A DNA stretch of 64,000 bases, taken from contig CBDFFP010000004.1 of assembly GCA_965246855.1 (NCBI GenBank), forward strand, positions 71,023 to 135,022, in the 5' to 3' direction. Positions 20,793-29,381 of this stretch are shown in pieces. The position numbers and the translations under genes are program-made. Every line of letters starts with the position of its first letter. Within the stretch, counting starts at the first letter, position 1. The stretch comes from UBA1952 sp965246855. GTDB taxonomy: Bacteria > Bacteroidota > Bacteroidia > Chitinophagales > Chitinophagaceae. Under the pieces are notes generated by a model. It was not told where the DNA came from. It saw nothing but the letters and a program-made list of their open reading frames with translations, and made no database searches.

Positions 20793-21521
20793 TTAGCGTA
20801 ATCCCCCAAACCCAATCCCTGTTCCAAATCCTACCCCAACCCGCCAGCAAAACCCAATCTGCTCCGCGCTTCCCCGCACAACCACCGGGCAAACCGACGC
20901 CTTGCTTTTCGTCCCCTTATAGTTCACCAGCTTTACGCGCGGCTTTGGATAATCTCTATCAAAAACCACCGACGTGCCTTCTGTAGAAAGCCCCGCCTGG
21001 TGCAGCTTGCTGTGAAAAACGTTTGTCAGAATGGAGTCCGCCTCGTCGCCGTCTTCATAGGTCAGGTATTTTATCGCTTTTTCGGGTGCGTCGCCGTGGG
21101 CTTCCATGTTGGCGCGGATGTGCTCCGGCAATTCCTCAAAATCCACCTTCTTCCGCACCAGCACCGGCGAGGCCACACTAAAGCGCCATTCGCCAGTTTC
21201 TACCTGCGGCGGGGCCTGAAGCACTACTTCTTCGGCCAGCATCCCGTAGGCAAAACGGTTGTCCTGCTGAATGCCTTGTATTAATTGCAACAAAACAGAA
21301 GGGTCGTGCGCACTGAAACTCAACTGTGCGCCGCCCGGAAAATCCAGCCCCTCGCGCCGCCGCTGACCGCCTTGCAGCCAGCCCACCGAATAAAGACTTA
21401 CGGCATCGTGCAACGCATTTTCCCCACCAATGCAACGATGCAGAAAACCCACTATTTTCGGTAGATGCAAATCAAAAGGAACAAGACTGCTGTTGGGAGA
21501 AAAACGGATAAACGCGCGCAT
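20793..21521 (-). CDS. cas6: Cas6 pre-crRNA endoribonuclease
   Basis: A 242-residue protein from ATG 21521 (MRAFIRFSPNSS). An upstream TTG at 21545 would add eight residues, but the ATG fits the usual Cas6 beginning and has AAGG about ten bases upstream. The C-terminal glycine-rich loop GVGFGTGIGFGG is the Cas6 signature. Cas6 cuts pre-crRNA within each repeat, leaving the ATTGAAAC-type handle. It is the first gene of the cas operon, separated by 137 bp of AT-rich DNA from the divergent mini-array. That interval should hold the operon promoter. Confidence 0.92.
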   Translation of the reverse strand: MRAFIRFSPNSSLVPFDLHLPKIVGFLHRCIGGENALHDAVSLYSVGWLQGGQRRREGLDFPGGAQLSFSAHDPSVLLQLIQGIQQDNRFAYGMLAEEVVLQAPPQVETGEWRFSVASPVLVRKKVDFEELPEHIRANMEAHGDAPEKAIKYLTYEDGDEADSILTNVFHSKLHQAGLSTEGTSVVFDRDYPKPRVKLVNYKGTKSKASVCPVVVRGSAEQIGFCWRVGVGFGTGIGFGGLR

Positions 21522-21657
21522 TGGGGAAAACCTTATTTGCTGCAATTATAAGTCACCTTTTATTCTAAAAAAAGTTTTTCTCAAAAAATTCCTGCACAGC
21601 ATCTTGGCTTTTTTCGGTTGCAACGTTGCCGCTTTTTTGCCGAAAAAGGCATATTTT
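21522..21657. promoter_or_regulatory. Divergent intergenic region between cas6 and mini-CRISPR
   Basis: This is 136 bp of very AT-rich DNA between the cas6 start and the first mini-array repeat. Read toward cas6 it contains TATAATTG about 20 bp before the ATG, one mismatch from the Bacteroidota -7 element TAnnTTTG, preceded by T-rich sequence. The other half should act as the leader of the plus-strand mini-array. It does not resemble the leader of the main array by eye. Promoter placement is inferred. Confidence 0.45.
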
Positions 21658-21814
21658 GCTTTAATTGAACCGGGAGGGATTGAAAGATCCTTTGGTGAAT
21701 AAACCAGCTTCCCCTACAGGGCTTTAATTGAACCGGAAGGAATTGAAAGAAGGGCTTCAAGCAGATGTGCGTTTGGGTGAAGGACGCTTTAATTGAACCG
21801 GAAAGAATCTAAAA
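21658..21814 (+). CRISPR. Degenerate three-repeat mini-CRISPR upstream of cas6
   Basis: Three repeats lie at 21658-21686, 21721-21749 and 21786-21814, with spacers of 34 and 36 nt. They match the main repeat in crRNA sense but on the plus strand, opposite to the main array. The first two end in ATTGAAAG instead of ATTGAAAC. The second and third carry GGAAGG or GGAAAG changes, and the third loses the handle (ATCTAAAA). The first has the GGGAGGGATT variant also seen in the old block at 2970-3358 of the main array. Degeneration increases away from cas6, so the leader side is the cas6 promoter region. Confidence 0.93.
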
Positions 21815-22357
21815 TACATACATATCAATCAAAAAATTCCCGGACTGGACTAAATCAAAATAGACGATTCTTTGTGTTATAACCCTTGATCAAAGGTGAA
21901 ACGAAGATTCACAGATTAATTTCAAATCCTCCATCAATTCGTTCGAACTTTGTCTATCCATCCCGCGCTTTTGGCAAAGAAGATAGCGCACAACTCTGTT
22001 GGAAGAATCTTGTTCCAAGGTGGCTCAATTAGATTCTGCCTGTGATCCTCATCACACGCTACCAAATACTCATCATTCTTGCAACCAGAAAGCACTGAAT
22101 TTTCAGACTTGCTTAGAGAAATGGTAGGCGTCTTTGTTTTTACTTTCGTCTTTACTGACTTCAGTTCTTGTATTGCGCGCCAAAACTGTCGCACAGTTTT
22201 CCGGCACGCGGTTTTGAAGTTCTTGGCGAGTGATCTACAAGGCGATGGGTTGTACGTGACACTGAGTTTTCCCCTTGTGGCCAGAACTTTCACCTTTTTT
22301 CATGCACTGTCAAAAAAGAGACGCTTTCCGGCGCTTGTGAGTGTTGGATAGACGCGC
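21815..22357. other. Region without a confident gene; possible small ORF
   Basis: No recognisable gene was found in these 540 bp between the mini-array and the HTH gene. A minus-strand open frame at 21934-22293 (119 codons, GTG start, basic middle part around KTKVKTKTP) is possible. It has no motif I know and an unusual start, so I do not annotate it as a gene. The stretch is somewhat richer in A+T than the housekeeping DNA to the right. Confidence 0.4.
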
Positions 22358-22648
22358 TCATGAGCTTTGTCCGTTGTTGGCGGCCAGCAAATCGGCTTTC
22401 TGGTAATAGACCCGGTTACCTTTTTTCAGAGGCTTCACGAGTCCCCGTTTCCCCCATTTAATGAGGGTATTCACGTTGCACTTGAGGAAAGCAGCGGCTT
22501 CCTTTTGGGTGAGCGGCTCCGTATCCTGTGATGCATCAGTTGCGGTTTGAGCTTTTTGCAGGTGAGCAGCCAAATATGGAGCAATGGCAGCAGCTAAGGC
22601 ATTAATGACCGGCTCAAAAGTTATCGGAGTTGATGGTGGTAGGTTCAT
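22358..22648 (-). CDS. Excisionase-like helix-turn-helix protein
   Basis: This 96-residue protein has a C-terminal MerR/excisionase-type winged helix: LTQKEAAAFLKCNVNTLIKWGKRGLVKPLKKGNRVYY, with the conserved aromatic Y-Y pair at the wing. The N-terminal 45 residues look like a short oligomerisation helix (VINALAAAIAPYLAAHLQKA). Such proteins accompany tyrosine integrases in Bacteroidota islands and bend DNA during excision. An integrase gene lies 730 bp upstream on the same strand, which supports that role. It could instead be a simple regulator of the island. Confidence 0.75.
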   Translation of the reverse strand: MNLPPSTPITFEPVINALAAAIAPYLAAHLQKAQTATDASQDTEPLTQKEAAAFLKCNVNTLIKWGKRGLVKPLKKGNRVYYQKADLLAANNGQSS

Positions 22649-22713
22649 CTTGCAATTGGTTTAGACGGTGCAAGATGAATCGGTGGATGAATGTAGACAA
22701 TCAGGGTGCCTGT

Positions 22714-23391
22714 CTATTTTTTAAAAGATTCTACTTTATCGATTGATTTCCACGTAGTTATGTGATTATCCAACTTCACTCTCATTTCCTCGCTAAATAT
22801 ATTGTATTGGCCGATGACAGCTTTTCCTATGGTAGTATTATTACGAACATTCCTCTCTGCGTCACAATAAAAATGATTATTGACCACGAACAGAAAAAGG
22901 CGCACCATCTCAAGTTCAGAAATCTCCTCTCCTTTTCTCGCCCGCTCAACTGTCTGCCATAGAGCGTAAAATTTCTGTAACTCCGTAGCCTCTATCCCTC
23001 TTTTTCGGGGGTCGTGCTTTATCAGAAAACGAGCAACACACTCCATTGCCTCGTTGTACAAGTACCTATAATGCCCTACTTGTAGAGATAGAATCAAGTC
23101 CAAAAACCCTTGTTGGCCGTTTGAGTAATAGCGGTCGTATTGGTACTCTAAGAACGCCATTCCTGTGTCGTTGTCTTGAATTGCAAGAATATTAAGCCGT
23201 GCTATGAAGAACACACGATATGCTTGTTCGTAGTTGTGATAATCAACGTCTGTAAGACACCTCTTTGCATCATCCTCAAAGTCAGATTTGTAACCCTCTA
23301 AGAGCATTTCAAAATCCACTGGCATTGAGGAATGAGCATACGTTTTCAATGGAACAATCTCCAGATCAAAGCCGTTAAATACTCTGTTCAT
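22714..23391 (-). CDS. Unknown 225-residue island protein
   Basis: I do not recognise this protein. It is predicted soluble and mostly helical, rich in aromatic residues (many Y and F), with no signal peptide, membrane segment or known nuclease motif. A repeated-looking helix pattern (NYEQAYRVFFIARLN, GHYRYLYNEAMECV) suggests a TPR-like or all-helical fold. Its start overlaps the integrase end by 17 bp, so it is translated with the integrase and belongs to the island. Its position between integrase and excisionase-like genes is where cargo or recombination accessory genes are usually found. Confidence 0.7.
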   Translation of the reverse strand: MNRVFNGFDLEIVPLKTYAHSSMPVDFEMLLEGYKSDFEDDAKRCLTDVDYHNYEQAYRVFFIARLNILAIQDNDTGMAFLEYQYDRYYSNGQQGFLDLILSLQVGHYRYLYNEAMECVARFLIKHDPRKRGIEATELQKFYALWQTVERARKGEEISELEMVRLFLFVVNNHFYCDAERNVRNNTTIGKAVIGQYNIFSEEMRVKLDNHITTWKSIDKVESFKK

Positions 23392-24621
23392 TGGTTTTGT
23401 CGTCGTTAGTTTCCCAGCAAGAAAAGAAGTTTTTAGCTACCTGTTCGTCAGTAAAGCGGACGTATTTTCTGAACATTTCCATGTTTTTGTGGCCGGTTAT
23501 CTGCATGATTTGCCAGTGGTTCATGCCCTTCTGAAGGGAAAGCGTAATGAACGTTCTGCGGGCGTCGTGTGTCCCTATTTTGTCACTCAGCTTCATCTGT
23601 ACCCGCGTTGTTTCTGCGCCCTTCTTAATGGGCTTCTCAATCAAGCGGAATAACTCCAACTCCACAAAAATGTTTTTCAATTCCCGGTTGCAATTCTGGT
23701 TGGCAATTACAACTGGGAAGAATGCTCCTTCGGTATTTTCCGGCAGCAGTTTCCGGGCTTTCTCCAGCAAGGGAATTTTGACAGACGCGCTTGTCTTACT
23801 GGTGTTAAAATGGAGGCTTTTACCTCGCAAATGCTGGCTTCCCACTTTGCTCCAATCGCCAAACCGCAGCCCGGTGTAGCAGGCAAAAAGGAATCGGCGC
23901 AATACTTCGGCTCGTTGGTTTTGGAACCTGCCGTTCCGGTGGGCTTCCTCTAGCGTGAGCAACTCCTCTTCTATGAGCGGGAAGATTTCGGTGCTGTCCG
24001 AAGATCGTTTGGCCAGCTTGGCGTTGTCCTGTTTCAGGTGGCCGTTTGTGAAGAGCCACGTAAGAAAAGCCTTGATGTCCTTCACTTTCCGGCTATGCCC
24101 GCTATTGGAATTGTTCAGCACTACGTTGCTGTATTCCTGCCAATCCTCAAAGAAAGAACCGTCCATGCGCGCCGGATCTAAAGATCGTTCGCCGTGGGCA
24201 GCAAAGGCTTCCATTTGGTTGAAGGAGGTGTGAATGTTCCTTAGCGTTACGGTCTTGACCTTTTTCTTAGAAATGTACAGTTCCTTAAAATGCTGGTAGG
24301 TATTTCCAGTCTGCCCATCGTTTGACAATACAAGTGTTTTCAGCACTTCGTCTGTAATGGCTTTGCCGGCGCGCTGCAATTCCAAAACAGCACTTTCGGT
24401 TCGGGAGACAATGCCGCGCAACTTCTCGTTGAGGTTGGAGAAATTCGGGTGACTGCGTTTCACTTCAGATTTCTCCCCGTTCCAGTCCTTAACGGGGACA
24501 CGGATTTTGGTAGAAAATCGGATTTTACCAGTTGCGGCGTTCAGCACCACAAGCAAGTGGCATCCTTAGTCCCGGTGATGGGTTTTAGGTTGATGTGGGC
24601 CTTAAGATTTCCCTGTGGCAT
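23375..24621 (-). pseudogene. Tyrosine recombinase (island integrase) with 5' frameshift
   Basis: The long frame (23375-24556) encodes about 393 residues. An arm/core N-terminal part (IRFSTKIRVPVKDWN) is followed by a SAM-like domain and a catalytic domain with RHRHY-type residues: Arg in CYTGLRFGDW, H-x-x-R in THDARRTFIT, then TGHKNMEMFRKYV with the Tyr. It has no ATG. A convincing start, MPQGNLKAHINLKPITG at 24621, lies one frame away and hits a stop at about 24541. A single missing base near 24550-24555 (between ATC and LVVLN) would join them into one 416-residue protein. So it is a frameshifted gene, a sequencing error or, less likely, recoding. It lies 145 bp from the 3' end of tRNA-Gln, a common integration target. 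Confidence 0.8.
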
Positions 24622-24696
24622 ATCCGATCTACTGGTGTCGCATGTGGTGTCAAAAAGCGAAGTTATCCAAATAGACGGGAATAGACCAAAAACGAC

Positions 24697-24721
24697 AAAA
24701 CCCGCTCTGGGAGCGGGTTTT
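24697..24721 (-). terminator. Hairpin terminator after tRNA-Gln
   Basis: The stem AAAACCCGCTC/GAGCGGGTTTT with a short loop is followed by T residues on both strands. It lies 45 bases beyond the 3' end of the minus-strand tRNA and upstream of the integrase start, so it separates tRNA transcription from the island. Confidence 0.85.
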
Positions 24722-24765
24722 GAAGCCTTTCGGCAGTTTCAAAAAGACTGAAAAAGAGCCTTTCG

Positions 24766-24836
24766 TAGTCCGACCTGGATTCGAACCAAGACAAACAGAA
24801 CCAAAATCTGTTGTGCTACCGTTACACCATCGGACT
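24766..24836 (-). tRNA. tRNA-Gln (anticodon TTG)
   Basis: A cloverleaf is readable on the minus strand. The acceptor stem is AGTCCGA/TCGGACT, with discriminator A at 24766. The D-arm region contains GGTGTAACGGTAGC. The anticodon stem-loop CAGATTTTGGTTCTG has TTG as anticodon, and the T-arm contains GGTTCGAATCC. No CCA is encoded. The 3' half faces the integrase gene, as expected for a tRNA used as an attachment site. Confidence 0.93.
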
Positions 24837-24946
24837 GCCTTTATTCCCGTTTAAGGGACGGCAAAAGTAAAAGCCGTTCCCGGAATTCCAAAAAAATTTT
24901 TCTCCCCAAAGCCAATGCCCCGCCCGGCAGGGCGAAGGCTTTTCGG

Positions 24947-24954
24947 TAGGTTTG
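24947..24954 (+). promoter_or_regulatory. TAnnTTTG -7 element for the mrdA-rodA pair
   Basis: TAGGTTTG lies 37 bp upstream of the PBP2 start codon. It matches the Bacteroidota sigma factor -7 consensus exactly. Confidence 0.55.
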
Positions 24955-24990
24955 CATTTTACAAACACTGTTTCCCTTTTTTCCCTAAAA

Positions 24991-27021
24991 ATGAACCTCA
25001 ACGGAAATCCCCGTTCCTATGTGCTGCGGGGCATTTTTGTGGTCGTTGCCCTCGTTATTGTCGGCAAGTTGATGGCCCTGCAACTGTTCCAGCCGGAGTG
25101 GAAAATCATGGCCAACGACATTGCCATCTACCGTAAAGTCGTGTATCCGCCGCGCGGCGTTATCTCTGACCGCAAAGGCCGCTTTCTCTGCCAAAACACC
25201 GTTGTGTATGACCTTATGGTTACGCCCAACGAAGTGCCGCGCAAAGGTTTTGATACTGCCGGAATTTGTCGTGTTTTGGGGATAGACAGGGTCACTTATG
25301 AAAAGGCTTTTGAGAAGGTGAAATTTCTCAACGGCCCCATGCGGCAAGGGCTTTTTCAAGCGCAACTTGACCCCGGCCAAACGGCACGCTTCAACGAAAA
25401 TCCCTACGCTTTTCCGGGCTACCAACTGGTGGAGCGCACCATCCGCTCCTACCCTAAACCCATCGGCGGAACCTTTATGGGCTATATCGGTGAGGTGAGT
25501 CCGGGAATGCTGAAGCGAGACCGCTTTTCGTCCTACTCGCAGGGCGACTACGTGGGCATTGACGGGCTGGAACTTTACTACGAAGAAGTCTTGCGCGGAC
25601 AACGCGGCGTGCATTACTACGAGCGCGACAATTTTAACCGGCCCAAAGACCGCTACCGGGGCGGCAAGCTGGACAGCAACGAAATTGCAGGCAAGCGCCT
25701 AGACTTGTATCTGGATGCCTCCCTACAGGAATACGCCGAGAAGCTGATGCAGAACAAACTCGGCTCGGCCATTGCGATTGAACCGAGTACGGGCGGCATT
25801 CTGGCGATGGTTTCTTCGCCGACTTACGACCCCAATTTGCTGCGCGGAAGCGACCGTTCCAAGAACTTCGGGAAGCTGTATTCGCTGGCCACAAAACCGC
25901 TTTTCAACCGCGCGATGAAAGGTTTTTATCCGCCCGGCTCTACGCAAAAACCGCTTACGGCCTTGATTGCGCTGGACGTAGGCGCGATTACGCCTTCCTA
26001 CGGCTATCCCTGCGGCGGCGGCTACACGCAGTGTGGACGTTTTATCGCCTGCACCCACTCTGGCGGCGGCCACGCGTCCAATCTGCGCCTCGCGCTGGCC
26101 AATTCCTGCAACGCCTATTTCTGTCACCTTTACCGCTTGTCGGTGGACGCTAAAAAGTTTGGCGGCGTGCGCAAAGGCCACCACGATTGGTGGCAGCACA
26201 TGCGCAATTTCGGCTTCGGGCATCCGGTGGGCATCGACCTGCCATTTGAGAGTGGCGGGATGCTCTTTGACACGAGCGACTACGACAAACAATATCGCGG
26301 GCCGAACTGGAATTCCTGCACCGACGTGTACATTGGAATGGGACAGGGAACGCTGGCCGTTACGCCGCTGCAAATGGCAAATGGCATGTGTATCATCGCT
26401 AACCACGGCTTTTATTACACCCCGCATTTTGTACGCGCTGTGGGTGGAAATGCCAAAGACCCAGTGCTGAAACCATTCCTCAAAAAGCACGAAATTGCCC
26501 GCAATATTTCCGACACGGCCTACGCGATTGTGGGCCTCGGCATGAGTGATGTGGTAACGAAAGGGACAGGCAAGGTGGCGCAATTGGACAGCATTGAAGT
26601 ATGCGCCAAAACCGGAACGGTGGAGAACTACGCCATGATTGCGGGCAAACGTGTAAAACTCCAAAACCACTCCATGTTTGTGGCGTTTGCGCCGCGCGTG
26701 AATCCCAAAATCGCCATAGCGGTCACGGTGGAAAACTCCGGGTACGGCGCAACTTGGGCTGGGCCGATTGCCGCGCTGATGATTCAGAAATACATGAAGG
26801 ACAGCATCACCTCGCCGAAGCACCACGCGCTGGAAGACCGGATGTTTAAGGGAAATATCATTAGCAATTACACCTACATTATGGACGCGCAAGACCGGGA
26901 AAAAGCCCGCACGCGCGACTCTGTCAAACGGGCCAAACAAACGATGGAAGCAGCACAGATGCGCGCGACGGGCATCAAGCTGATGAAGGAATATTTCCAA
27001 CGCAATTTCCCTAAACAATAG
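24991..27021 (+). CDS. mrdA: Penicillin-binding protein 2 (elongation transpeptidase)
   Basis: This 676-residue protein has one N-terminal membrane helix (LRGIFVVVALVIVGKLMALQLF), a PBP dimer domain and a class B transpeptidase domain. The transpeptidase domain has the active-site SxxK (PPGSTQKP, near residue 317), SxN (ANSCNAYF, near 371) and KTG (CAKTGTVENY, near 540). It crosslinks peptidoglycan during rod elongation at the outer face of the inner membrane. I chose ATG 24991 over the TTG at 24952 because it begins directly before the cytoplasmic tail and follows the promoter element. It is followed 27 bp later by rodA, its glycosyltransferase partner. Confidence 0.95.
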   Translation: MNLNGNPRSYVLRGIFVVVALVIVGKLMALQLFQPEWKIMANDIAIYRKVVYPPRGVISDRKGRFLCQNTVVYDLMVTPNEVPRKGFDTAGICRVLGIDRVTYEKAFEKVKFLNGPMRQGLFQAQLDPGQTARFNENPYAFPGYQLVERTIRSYPKPIGGTFMGYIGEVSPGMLKRDRFSSYSQGDYVGIDGLELYYEEVLRGQRGVHYYERDNFNRPKDRYRGGKLDSNEIAGKRLDLYLDASLQEYAEKLMQNKLGSAIAIEPSTGGILAMVSSPTYDPNLLRGSDRSKNFGKLYSLATKPLFNRAMKGFYPPGSTQKPLTALIALDVGAITPSYGYPCGGGYTQCGRFIACTHSGGGHASNLRLALANSCNAYFCHLYRLSVDAKKFGGVRKGHHDWWQHMRNFGFGHPVGIDLPFESGGMLFDTSDYDKQYRGPNWNSCTDVYIGMGQGTLAVTPLQMANGMCIIANHGFYYTPHFVRAVGGNAKDPVLKPFLKKHEIARNISDTAYAIVGLGMSDVVTKGTGKVAQLDSIEVCAKTGTVENYAMIAGKRVKLQNHSMFVAFAPRVNPKIAIAVTVENSGYGATWAGPIAALMIQKYMKDSITSPKHHALEDRMFKGNIISNYTYIMDAQDREKARTRDSVKRAKQTMEAAQMRATGIKLMKEYFQRNFPKQ

Positions 27022-27048
27022 ACTTTTTTTCGCGGCGCGGAATCCTTT

Positions 27049-28368
27049 ATGGCGACGACTTCTAAAAATATTTTTCAGCGGGTGGACGGCCTAACCGTCT
27101 TCTTTTATCTGTTGCTGGTAGCCATCGGCATTCTGGCGGTTTTCTCGGTGGAATACCGCAGCACAGATGTGTCTATTTTCCTTTCCCACAAAAGCCACAT
27201 GAAGCAAACCATGTGGCTCGGCATTTCGCTTTTTGTGGGGCTGATTATCCTTCTGACGGACAGCAAATTCTTCTCCAACATCTCCTTTCTATCTTACACA
27301 GTGGGGATGTTTTTGCTCCTCATAACCATCTTCGCGGGAAAGGCCACCAAAGGCTCGCACTCATGGCTGGAACTGGGGCCGGTAGCGTTTCAGCCGGGCG
27401 AAGTGTGTAAGATTTTCACCTCGCTGGCACTGGCAAAATTCTTCTCCCTTTCGGAAGTGGATTTCTCCACGCTCAAGCACCGATTGATTGGTGCGGGTTT
27501 CGCCTTGCTACCGTGTCTGCTGATTATCCTACAAAACGAAACCGGCTTGGCGCTGGTGTATTTTTCGTTTTTTCTGGTGATGTTCCGGGAAGGATTGCCC
27601 GCCGGTTTGCTCATTGCGGCTTTCTCTATGGTGGCGCTCACGCTGGGGTCGTTGCTGCTTTCGCACACCACCCTGCTGATTCTGATTGGAGTGATTACGC
27701 TGGGGCTGGCCTATGTTTACCGGCAGGAATTGCTGCGACTGGGCATCACGCGGATTGTGTTTATTGCTTCGCTGGTGGTGGCGATTGGGTACTCGCAATT
27801 CGCCGTTCCGTTTGTATTTAGAAACGTGTTGAAGGGCTATCAAAAGGAGCGCATCTACTCTATGCTGGGCATGGAAGTACCGGTGGAATACCGCGACGCA
27901 ACGGAAGACCCGGACGCGCCGAAAAAAGACACCGATTACAACGTGCGGCAGTCTAAAATCGCCATCGGCTCCGGCGGACTTTTGGGGAAAGGCTATCTCA
28001 ACGGCACGTCCACCAAAAACGATTTTGTGCCGGAGCAAAACACCGATTTTATCTTCTGTTCCATCGGCGAGCAATTTGGTTTTTTAGGAAGCACCGCGCT
28101 GGTGATTTTATACGTGGCGCTGATGCTACGCATCGTTTCGCTGGCCGAGCGACAACGTTCTGATTTCAGCCGGGTGTATGCTTATTGCGTTGCGTCCATT
28201 CTGTTTTTCCACTTCGCCATCAATATTTCCATGACCATCGGCCTCGCGCCGGTGATTGGAATTACCCTACCCTTTTTAAGCTACGGCGGCTCCTCGTTGT
28301 TGTCGTTTTCCATTCTGATTTTCATCCTGCTCCGGCTGGATGCGGACAGGGGAATGGCAATACACTAA
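27049..28368 (+). CDS. rodA: Rod-shape SEDS glycosyltransferase RodA
   Basis: A 439-residue polytopic membrane protein with about ten hydrophobic segments. SEDS family features include GSHSWLELGPVAFQPGEVCKI near residue 105 and the C-terminal block GLAPVIGITLPFLSYGGSSLL. It polymerises lipid II into glycan strands and pairs with PBP2, encoded just upstream in the same operon. It differs from FtsW by this gene pairing. It has a loop between helices (about residues 275-310) that is rich in charged residues. Confidence 0.93.
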   Translation: MATTSKNIFQRVDGLTVFFYLLLVAIGILAVFSVEYRSTDVSIFLSHKSHMKQTMWLGISLFVGLIILLTDSKFFSNISFLSYTVGMFLLLITIFAGKATKGSHSWLELGPVAFQPGEVCKIFTSLALAKFFSLSEVDFSTLKHRLIGAGFALLPCLLIILQNETGLALVYFSFFLVMFREGLPAGLLIAAFSMVALTLGSLLLSHTTLLILIGVITLGLAYVYRQELLRLGITRIVFIASLVVAIGYSQFAVPFVFRNVLKGYQKERIYSMLGMEVPVEYRDATEDPDAPKKDTDYNVRQSKIAIGSGGLLGKGYLNGTSTKNDFVPEQNTDFIFCSIGEQFGFLGSTALVILYVALMLRIVSLAERQRSDFSRVYAYCVASILFFHFAINISMTIGLAPVIGITLPFLSYGGSSLLSFSILIFILLRLDADRGMAIH

Positions 28369-28556
28369 CCGGCAATTAATAATGAGTAATTAATAATGAA
28401 CAATGGTGAATTGGACTGAATTTCTTATGGGTGATTTGTTTCTCAAACAGCAAAATTCTTTTCGCAGCTCTTTTTACTCCTTGTCCACCATGACTTGCAA
28501 AACCCAAGTTTTGCCAACACTCCTCATTATTCATTGTTCATTATAAATTATTCACC
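28369..28556. other. Intergenic spacer with short AATTAATAATGA-like repeats
   Basis: No gene is seen. The spacer starts and ends with related strings (AATTAATAATGAGTAATT at 28373 and the inverted-looking ATTATTCATTGTTCATTAT at about 28525). These form a loose long-range inverted repeat of the low-complexity intergenic type found elsewhere in the window. Confidence 0.6.
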
Positions 28557-29303
28557 ATGAATATATATCCTCTTTCCGAAGGCGAATTCACCATTGGCGC
28601 AGACAAGATTTTCCTTCCTTTTGACGCCCAAAAGGACGTTCTGGAACAGCGTCCGCGCGGCTCGTTGCTGGTGGAAGTGCAGCCGTTTTTGATAGAGATT
28701 AGCGGGAAGCTTTTGCTTCTGGATGCCGGGTTAGGATTCCAGAATGCGCAGGGTATGTTGCAGATTCACGAGAATCTGGCGCGCCTCGGCTATTATCCGC
28801 AGGACGTTACGCACGTTTTGATGAGTCATCTCCACAAAGACCACGCAGGCGGATTGCTTCACCGGCACACGGACGGACTGGTGGAACCTGCTTTTCCCCA
28901 TGCGCTGCACTGCATCTACGGCCCGGAATGGGATTTTGCCCATGCCACTGGTGCACCTTCCTACGACCTTTCCGATTTTGAGGGCTTAGACAAGCTGGTG
29001 CGAATGCATTGGTTGGAAGGCGAAAGCGGCATGGTGGAAGATGCATTTTTCTGGCAACACAGCGGCGCACATTGCCCGCAGCACATTGTGTGGAAAATAC
29101 AGGACGGCCCGGAAACAGTGTTCTTCGGCGGCGACGAAGCTCCCCAACTAAAGCAGATGCAAATGCGCTACACGGCCCGTTATGATTTTGACGGCGCAAA
29201 GGCGATGAAACTTCGTGAGGAGTACGCCGCGAAGGGCCGCGAAGAAGGCTGGAACTTTCTGTTCTATCACGACATTGCCTCGGCAGTAGCGGTATTGAAG
29301 TAA
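28557..29303 (+). CDS. MBL-fold metallohydrolase
   Basis: A 248-residue metallo-beta-lactamase fold protein. The metal site motif appears as SHLHKDHAGG (HxHxDH, near residue 90), and later metal ligands are suggested by FFGGDEAP and the His of FYHDIAS at the C-terminus. The family hydrolyses esters, lactones, thioesters or phosphodiesters. The substrate is not predictable here, although the overall layout resembles lactonase-like cytosolic enzymes. There is no signal peptide. The gene is followed by a hairpin terminator. Confidence 0.85.
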   Translation: MNIYPLSEGEFTIGADKIFLPFDAQKDVLEQRPRGSLLVEVQPFLIEISGKLLLLDAGLGFQNAQGMLQIHENLARLGYYPQDVTHVLMSHLHKDHAGGLLHRHTDGLVEPAFPHALHCIYGPEWDFAHATGAPSYDLSDFEGLDKLVRMHWLEGESGMVEDAFFWQHSGAHCPQHIVWKIQDGPETVFFGGDEAPQLKQMQMRYTARYDFDGAKAMKLREEYAAKGREEGWNFLFYHDIASAVAVLK

Positions 29304-29334
29304 GGTTCGCTTATTTTGTGTGGACAAAACAAAA

Positions 29335-29355
29335 AACGCATCCCAAGGATGCGTT
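29335..29355 (-). terminator. Hairpin terminator between convergent genes
   Basis: The inverted repeat AACGCATCC/GGATGCGTT is followed on the minus strand by a run of T (GCGTTTTTTGTTTTG). It terminates the minus-strand gene at 29382 and may also serve the plus-strand hydrolase gene. Confidence 0.75.
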
Positions 29356-29381
29356 CTCTTTAAATACTCACTGCTTTCGGC

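Noticed and set aside
21658..21814. Idea that the mini-array spacers target the cas6 promoter
   Set aside because: Only very short matches (five bases) were found by eye, not enough to claim a target. The proposal is kept as a testable finding only.
21934..22293. Possible 119-codon minus-strand gene near the mini-array
   Set aside because: It has a GTG start only, no recognisable domain and an overlapping open frame on the other strand, so it is kept as an uncertain region rather than a gene.
2774..24765. Claim that the complete CRISPR-Cas locus is cargo of the tRNA-Gln island
   Set aside because: No second copy of the tRNA 3' end was seen at the left boundary, and the mini-array to excisionase gap has no clear junction, so this is not stated as fact.
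25723..27018. Minus-strand open frame of 431 codons antisense to the PBP2 gene
   Set aside because: The plus strand carries all transpeptidase motifs. The antisense frame has no recognisable domain and begins and ends inside the real gene.
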